Assembly: GCA_937870605.1 (NCBI GenBank)
Contig: CALMZW010000027.1
Location: 1 to 10,765, forward strand
DNA length: 10,765 nt
DNA from: an uncultured Synergistaceae bacterium
GTDB taxonomy: Bacteria; Synergistota; Synergistia; Synergistales; Aminobacteriaceae
Direction: 5' to 3'
The notes beneath the pieces were generated by a model. The model worked only from the letters and a program-made list of their open reading frames with translations. It was not told the origin of the DNA and made no database searches. The position numbers and the translations under genes were made by a program. Positions 7,245 through 10,765 of the stretch are shown here, in pieces (the first letter of the stretch is position 1; each line of letters starts with the position of its first letter).

Positions 7245-7277
7245 GCCGTGCTCCGGACGGCCGGGCGGAAGCGCCCG
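7245..7277. other. Two adjacent short hairpins in the convergent intergenic region
   Basis: GCCGT (7245-7249) pairs with ACGGC (7257-7261). Immediately after, CGGGCG (7262-7267) pairs with CGCCCG (7272-7277) around GAAG. An A-run (7278-7283) follows on the plus strand, so on the minus strand a T-run precedes rather than follows the hairpin. Neither looks like a standard terminator. Confidence 0.4.
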
Positions 7278-7283
7278 AAAAAA

Positions 7284-7844
7284 CTACAGCCCCGCCTTTT
7301 TCCGGAGTTCGCCGACCGCCACGTTCAGCGAAACCACCGACCCCTTCCACGGCGCTTTCCCCGAGGACCAGTCGAGACGGTCGAGAAGCGGCGCCGCGTC
7401 GGCCTTTCTCCCGCTCTCCACGAGAATCCGCGCGCGCTGCAGATTGAGGTAGTCCTGAACCTTGACGTTCCCCGCAACCTTCGTTCCGGACGCGTCCGCG
7501 GGATCGTACACGTTCATGCGGTCGGAAGGAAGGTCGAGCTTCATGACGCGCTCGAGTTCGTCCAGGTCCGCGAGCCTCCCTGCGGCGGCGGCCCGCTCCG
7601 CGAGAACGGCGGCGGCGAGGACGCGCATCCGGGCCGTGTCGTTCCCGACCGGGACCGTCGTGTTGTAGCACTTCCCGAGCGTTTTAAAGAGCCCCTTGCG
7701 GGCCTCTTCGGTATCCTTCACGCGGAGGGACGATGCGTCCGATATGAAAGACGCCTGACATGCCGCCTTTTTGTCCGACGATGCGCGCACATCCTTCACG
7801 GCCTTTGCAGCCGCGTCGAACCGCATCGCAAGGTATTCGGACAT
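7284..7844 (-). CDS. Hypothetical lipoprotein-like protein, separated from its signal peptide by an in-frame TGA
   Basis: A 186-residue frame from ATG 7844 to TAG 7284-7286. It is mostly helical, alternates charged and alanine-rich stretches (for example QRARILVESGRKADAAPLL, TPR-like in feel), and has cysteines at residues 29 and 59 that could form a disulfide. I do not recognise the family. The same frame stays open upstream to a TGA at 7917-7919, adding G-C-E-G-G-G-D-G-G and about 15 more residues. This looks like the cysteine and flexible glycine linker at the start of a mature lipoprotein. Beyond the TGA, still in frame, is a complete signal peptide from ATG 8024. ATG 7844 has only a poor ribosome binding site (GAGAAGG two bases away), so it is probably an internal methionine. 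It is last in the exported-protein operon. It may be a pseudogene, a recoded gene, or a sequence error. Confidence 0.6.
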   Translation of the reverse strand: MSEYLAMRFDAAAKAVKDVRASSDKKAACQASFISDASSLRVKDTEEARKGLFKTLGKCYNTTVPVGNDTARMRVLAAAVLAERAAAAGRLADLDELERVMKLDLPSDRMNVYDPADASGTKVAGNVKVQDYLNLQRARILVESGRKADAAPLLDRLDWSSGKAPWKGSVVSLNVAVGELRKKAGL

Positions 7845-7916
7845 CGCCTTCTCGACGGCTTTATTGTTTCCCGCTTCCGAGACGACGGCTCCGCCGTCGC
7901 CGCCTCCTTCGCAGCC

Positions 7917-8024
7917 TCACCCGAACGCGACGCCCGCCGCGAACAGGACTAAAAGCGCTGCGAGCGATGCAATCAGCGTGAGAATCGCGCAACGTCCCCG
8001 TCCCACCGTTTTCCCACCCCTCAT
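7917..8024 (-). other. Signal-peptide reading frame ending in TGA, the likely original N-terminus of the lipoprotein-like gene
   Basis: ATG 8022-8024 overlaps the TAA of the preceding gene as TAATG, and AAGGAA lies 8 bases upstream. The frame encodes 35 residues: a basic N-region (MRGGKTVGRGR), then a long hydrophobic core (CAILTLIASLAALLVLFAAG), ending VAFG before TGA 7917-7919. The next two codons, in the same frame, are Gly-Cys. The start signals and the export signal are intact, so the TGA is the only obstacle to one 246-codon gene (7284-8024). Confidence 0.65.
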
Positions 8025-8746
8025 TATTGCCGTTCCTTCACGGACCACCGGTGTTTCATCGCGTCATAGAGATACACATTGTCCGCGGTGAAGACTTTCA
8101 CGCTATACTCGTCCATCAGAGCCGCCTGCACCTTTGCGATCTCCTTTTCCTGCCATTGGTGGAGCGTCGTGTCGTACAGGACGACCTTCGTGTCGTCCCA
8201 GCAGACGGCCAGCCGATCCCCAAGGACGGCGTCCCAGTCGAACGTCTCCCCCGATCCGGCGCGCTCCGTCTCGAAGGCCTTCCACTCGTGAAGAACCGGG
8301 TCGAAAACCACGAACTCCGCATCCGTGAGCATGGCGCCCATCCCCCGGGAAATGAGCGGCGACCTGACGGTCGTGATGGGCTCCGGACTGACGATCCACT
8401 TGCGCGCCTTCGCGTCGAAAATTGCGACCCGCGTCGGCTCCCAGACCATCGCGTAGTTGTCGGACATCACTGTGTTGACCGCCGCAAAGCCGTTGAGCGG
8501 CAGCCATTCATGCGTCCGGATGTCGTACGCCCACGCGTCGTTCGCGTCCCAGACCAGCGCCAGATAGTTGTGCGTCTTCCATCCGTTCGCATGAAAATCG
8601 TTGAGGACCGAATAGTTCTTCAGCTCAGGATCGTACACCTTGACCGTGTTCTTCGACACGAAGAGCTGAACCTCAGCGGAAGCGACCAGCGCCGAAAACA
8701 TCAGCGCGACCAGTGTAAGCGCAAATATCGTTCGTTTTGTTTTCAT
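8024..8746 (-). CDS. Exported protein with six propeller-like repeats, unknown function
   Basis: A 240-residue secreted protein. Residues 1-24 form a clear signal peptide (MKTKRTIFALTLVALMFSALVASA, cleavage after A24, no lipobox). The mature part holds six repeats of [VA]-x-[VILF]-[YF]-D-x5-[WY]: D39/Y45, D75/W81, D111/W117, D149/W155, D192/W198 and D228/W234. The Asp-to-aromatic spacing is always six, and the repeat period is 36-43 residues. This is what a six-bladed, kelch-like beta-propeller would give, filling the whole mature chain. I do not recognise a named family, and no catalytic motif is visible; a binding or scaffold role is inference. ATG 8746 has AGGAGG 8 bases upstream. The gene lies 32 bp after the preceding gene, and its TAA overlaps the next start (TAATG), so all are probably co-transcribed. 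Confidence 0.85.
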   Translation of the reverse strand: MKTKRTIFALTLVALMFSALVASAEVQLFVSKNTVKVYDPELKNYSVLNDFHANGWKTHNYLALVWDANDAWAYDIRTHEWLPLNGFAAVNTVMSDNYAMVWEPTRVAIFDAKARKWIVSPEPITTVRSPLISRGMGAMLTDAEFVVFDPVLHEWKAFETERAGSGETFDWDAVLGDRLAVCWDDTKVVLYDTTLHQWQEKEIAKVQAALMDEYSVKVFTADNVYLYDAMKHRWSVKERQ

Positions 8747-8778
8747 CGTTCACCCCTCCTCGGACCGGACTTCCGACC

Positions 8779-9237
8779 CTATTTCCCGAAGACCACGCAG
8801 TCCTCGAGAAGCTGTTTGAGCGGCATAACCGCCTCGACCACATACTGACCGTCAACCGCTCCCTCGGAAATGAATTTTCCCGGGTGGACCCACCCCTCAA
8901 GCGATATCGACCGGACGCGTCGCGGCAAACCGTATTTCACTTCGTAGAGAAGGCCGAGCGTCCGGCGATAGAGGTCCGTCACCGCGGCCCTTCTCGCAAG
9001 AAGCTTCCGCGACGGAGCCGGATCTTCCGGCAACGGGGCGCGCCCCTCGACGATCGCGGTCCGCTCGATCCAGTCGATCTGTCCGTAGGAAAACTCCTGG
9101 ATTCCCTCGACGGCCCCGTTGTTCCTCCAGATCGTCTGAAACTCCGCCTCGTTCAGCACGCTTGCCGCTTCCGCGCCGGAGACTGCGAGCAGGAGCGCCG
9201 CCAGAACCAGAATCGAGAGCCGCGGCCGGGACATCAT
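8779..9237 (-). CDS. Short exported LPP20 N-domain-like protein
   Basis: A 152-residue protein with signal peptide MMSRPRLSILVLAALLLAVSGAEA (cleavage near A24). The mature part has G-Q-I-D-W followed by an E-G-R-A-x-L-P stretch and then RKLLARRAAVTDLYRRTLGLLYEV. That is the order seen in the N-terminal domain of LPP20-type exported proteins: a short strand with I-D-W, a G-x-A-P turn, then a long helix with A-R-x-A-A-x-x-D-A. A second strand region ends in VDGQYVVEAVMPL. It stops there (TAG 8779-8781), so the C-terminal domain of full-length LPP20-type proteins is absent. ATG 9237 overlaps the upstream TGA as ATGA, with GAAGGTG five bases upstream; a second ATG at 9234 is also possible. It is periplasmic or envelope-located. 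The family call is by pattern only. Confidence 0.75.
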   Translation of the reverse strand: MMSRPRLSILVLAALLLAVSGAEAASVLNEAEFQTIWRNNGAVEGIQEFSYGQIDWIERTAIVEGRAPLPEDPAPSRKLLARRAAVTDLYRRTLGLLYEVKYGLPRRVRSISLEGWVHPGKFISEGAVDGQYVVEAVMPLKQLLEDCVVFGK

Positions 9238-10451
9238 GGCTGCACCTTCGGTTCGGATCCGGAAAGCGTCGCATCGATCGTGCCTGCGGTCACCCCCGTC
9301 ACCGACACGCCGAGTTCTTCGAGCCGGACGGCAAGGTCTTCGGAATTGCCGTCCGTGTTGACATCCAGTTCGAGCCTGTTGTTCCGGTACGCCCGCTGAT
9401 AGACCGCGGTCACGCCTTTCGTTTCCTCGAGCCCGCTCTTGAGCTTCCGCGCGTCGGAGAACGAGACGCCCTCCACGACGAGCTTCACGACACGCCCGGG
9501 AATGCCGCCCGTGCTGCCGCTCACAAGCGAGTAGGCCACCTTGTTGACAAGCCCGCCGGAAGCCTTTTCCGCGGCGATCTTGAGCCCCTTGACCGCGGCG
9601 TCCTGCGCGGAAACGCCGATCTGCTTCACTTCCGGAATCTCGCTTCCGAGAACGTATCCGGTCTGGGTGATGACGGCCTTGAGCTGCAGCTGGCTGCGGA
9701 CGCCCCAGAGCTTCTGTCCCGCCGCGTGTTGCGTCGTATAGGTCACGGACTGCGCCTTCGCATGGATGATCACGTCGGCCTGGAACGTCTTCGCGAGTTC
9801 CTTGAGCCGGTCCATGTCTCCGGTCCGTTCCGCCATGTCCCATTCCGACTTGTGAAGCGACTTCGCCTGTTCCTGATCGACCATGAGATACCCGGCCTTC
9901 TGGAACAGCGCGAGCGTCGTCCCCTCGACCGTTGACAGGAACGGCTTCTGTCCGTCGATGGCCTCGTCCACGACGATCATGACCCTCGGGTTGCCGAGCG
10001 CGTCGATGACCGCCGGTCCGAGAACGCCGTCAAGGGCCGCGACGGACACCGTGCACGTCGCATGGAGCTTGAGGATGTCGTCGGAGCCGACCTCCTCCTT
10101 CGTGACCTTGAGATCCTTCACGATTCCCTTTGCCTGCGAGAAGACGCGATCCTTGACGATCTCGAACTCCTTCATCTCGGACACGCTCTCGACATAGGCC
10201 CCGATGCCCTTCTCTATCGCGTCCCGGTAGGCCGAACGCTTGGCTTCGTCCCTGGCCCGGGTCTTGTCTCCGTTCAGGACGGCGCCCTCGCCATACGCTT
10301 CGACGACGATCGCCTCTCCTGTCGAGGCGGCGGCGCCGGATTTCGACGCGGCTCCCTTTCCCTTCGCGGCCTCCGCCATCGGGGAACTCCCCCCCAGGAT
10401 CAGGAGGATCGCCACGAGTGCGAGAACTGGCCGCAATCCCGGCCGGTTCAC
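9234..10451 (-). CDS. FlgT-like exported protein (flagellar assembly protein T N-terminal domain family)
   Basis: A 405-residue protein with signal peptide MNRPGLRPVLALVAILLILG...AEA (cleavage near A28), then a Lys/Ala/Ser-rich linker. Residues 48-140 (VVEAYGEGAV, ARDEAKRSAYRDAIEKGIGAYVES, VKDRVFSQAKGIVKD, LHATCTVSV) match the FlgT N-domain pattern: a strand, a long A-R-x-x-A helix, G-x-V-x-S, then S-x-x-G-x-V-x-D. Next comes GNPRVMIVVDE (153-163) and LFQKAGYLMVD (182-192), as in the FlgT middle domain. A small C-terminal alpha/beta domain covers about residues 315-400. FlgT builds the H-ring of Vibrio flagella, but such proteins also occur without flagella, and no flagellar gene is seen here. 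I chose GTG 10451 because GAGG lies 8 bases upstream. GTG 10460, overlapping the previous TGA by 4 bp, is an alternative adding three residues. Confidence 0.82.
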   Translation of the reverse strand: MNRPGLRPVLALVAILLILGGSSPMAEAAKGKGAASKSGAAASTGEAIVVEAYGEGAVLNGDKTRARDEAKRSAYRDAIEKGIGAYVESVSEMKEFEIVKDRVFSQAKGIVKDLKVTKEEVGSDDILKLHATCTVSVAALDGVLGPAVIDALGNPRVMIVVDEAIDGQKPFLSTVEGTTLALFQKAGYLMVDQEQAKSLHKSEWDMAERTGDMDRLKELAKTFQADVIIHAKAQSVTYTTQHAAGQKLWGVRSQLQLKAVITQTGYVLGSEIPEVKQIGVSAQDAAVKGLKIAAEKASGGLVNKVAYSLVSGSTGGIPGRVVKLVVEGVSFSDARKLKSGLEETKGVTAVYQRAYRNNRLELDVNTDGNSEDLAVRLEELGVSVTGVTAGTIDATLSGSEPKVQP

Positions 10452-10456
10452 GGCGC

Positions 10457-10765
10457 TCACCTCTTGACCACGAGCACCCGGCACTTGGCCAGGAAATTCA
10501 TCTTGCTGTTGCGCATCTTGTCCGCCGCCGCATTGGAGACGACGATGTCCACATTGTTCGGACCGACGAGCTTGGCGGGCTTCACGATAAGCGGCCTGTC
10601 GGCCACCTTCGCGCTTCCCTTCGCCCATTCCATGTTCGTGTGGTACTCGCACTGCCCCGAATTCAGAAGCACTTCGTCCTCGGCGATGCCGGGGCCGTAG
10701 ACGACCTTTCCGCGCTGGTCGAGGATCCGGAACGTCATCGCCGGGATCAGCGGCAGGCCGCGGCA
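10457..10765 (-). CDS. LPP20-family exported protein, C-terminal part (partial)
   Basis: The frame is open to the right edge and ends at TGA 10457-10459, giving 102 residues. The internal ATG at 10738 is not the start, because RGLPLIPAMTFRILD reads through it as continuous protein. The pattern R-G-L-x-L-x-P-A, then D-x-x-G-x-V-V-Y-G, then V-A-x-x-P-L-I-V-K-x-x-x-x-x-G-P-N-x-x-D-I-V-V-S-N, and a final F-L-A-K-C-R-V-L-V-V is that of the C-terminal domain of LPP20-type envelope proteins. It is the first visible gene of the minus-strand operon and is followed almost without gap by the FlgT-like gene. The export signal would lie outside the window. Confidence 0.75.
   Translation of the reverse strand, partial: CRGLPLIPAMTFRILDQRGKVVYGPGIAEDEVLLNSGQCEYHTNMEWAKGSAKVADRPLIVKPAKLVGPNNVDIVVSNAAADKMRNSKMNFLAKCRVLVVKR

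Noticed and set aside
9238..9843. Upstream extension of the short LPP20-like gene to 9843
   Set aside because: The added residues are Arg/Gly-rich frame shadow of the FlgT-like gene. The signal peptide begins at ATG 9237/9234, with ATGA coupling and a ribosome binding site.
10452..10652. Upstream extension of the FlgT-like gene to 10652
   Set aside because: It would run through the LPP20-family gene in another frame and place the signal peptide about 65 residues inside the protein. GTG 10451 or 10460 fits far better.

Overview
The window is dense, GC-rich bacterial coding DNA with no mobile element, CRISPR array, tRNA or rRNA gene that I can see. The gene set mixes Firmicutes-type housekeeping genes (AddAB helicase-nuclease, a YitT-family membrane protein, a RemB/DUF370-like protein beside gyrB) with a set of exported proteins of FlgT/LPP20 type that are usual in bacteria with an outer membrane. 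That mixture and the high GC fit a diderm lineage such as Synergistota. This is inference from gene content; no marker in the window settles it.

Layout. (1) Positions 2-3842, plus strand: the 3' end of an AddB-type nuclease subunit overlaps a complete 1205-residue AddA-type UvrD helicase/PD-(D/E)XK nuclease, forming a double-strand-break repair unit. Both subunits carry the C-X2-C-X5-C cluster typical of iron-sulfur nucleases. (2) Positions 3820-4716, minus strand: a YitT-family membrane protein that converges on addA and overlaps its end by 23 bp. (3) Positions 4741-7244, plus strand: a strong extended -10 promoter, then a RemB/DUF370-like gene, gyrB (TTG start coupled to the previous stop), a 69-residue single-pass membrane protein, and an intrinsic terminator. 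(4) Positions 7174-7283: a short convergent intergenic stretch packed with four hairpins. (5) Positions 10765-7284, minus strand: a tightly coupled operon of five exported proteins. In transcription order these are an LPP20-family protein (partial, runs off the window), a FlgT-like protein, a short LPP20 N-domain-like protein, a six-repeat propeller-like protein, and a lipoprotein-like protein.

The most interesting part is the minus-strand exported-protein operon, which looks like an uncharacterised envelope system. Its last gene has an in-frame TGA exactly between the signal peptide and the presumed lipobox cysteine. Other points are asparagine at the GyrB position where E. coli has Asp426 (a known quinolone-resistance site), and a complete four-cysteine iron-sulfur motif in AddA as well as in AddB.
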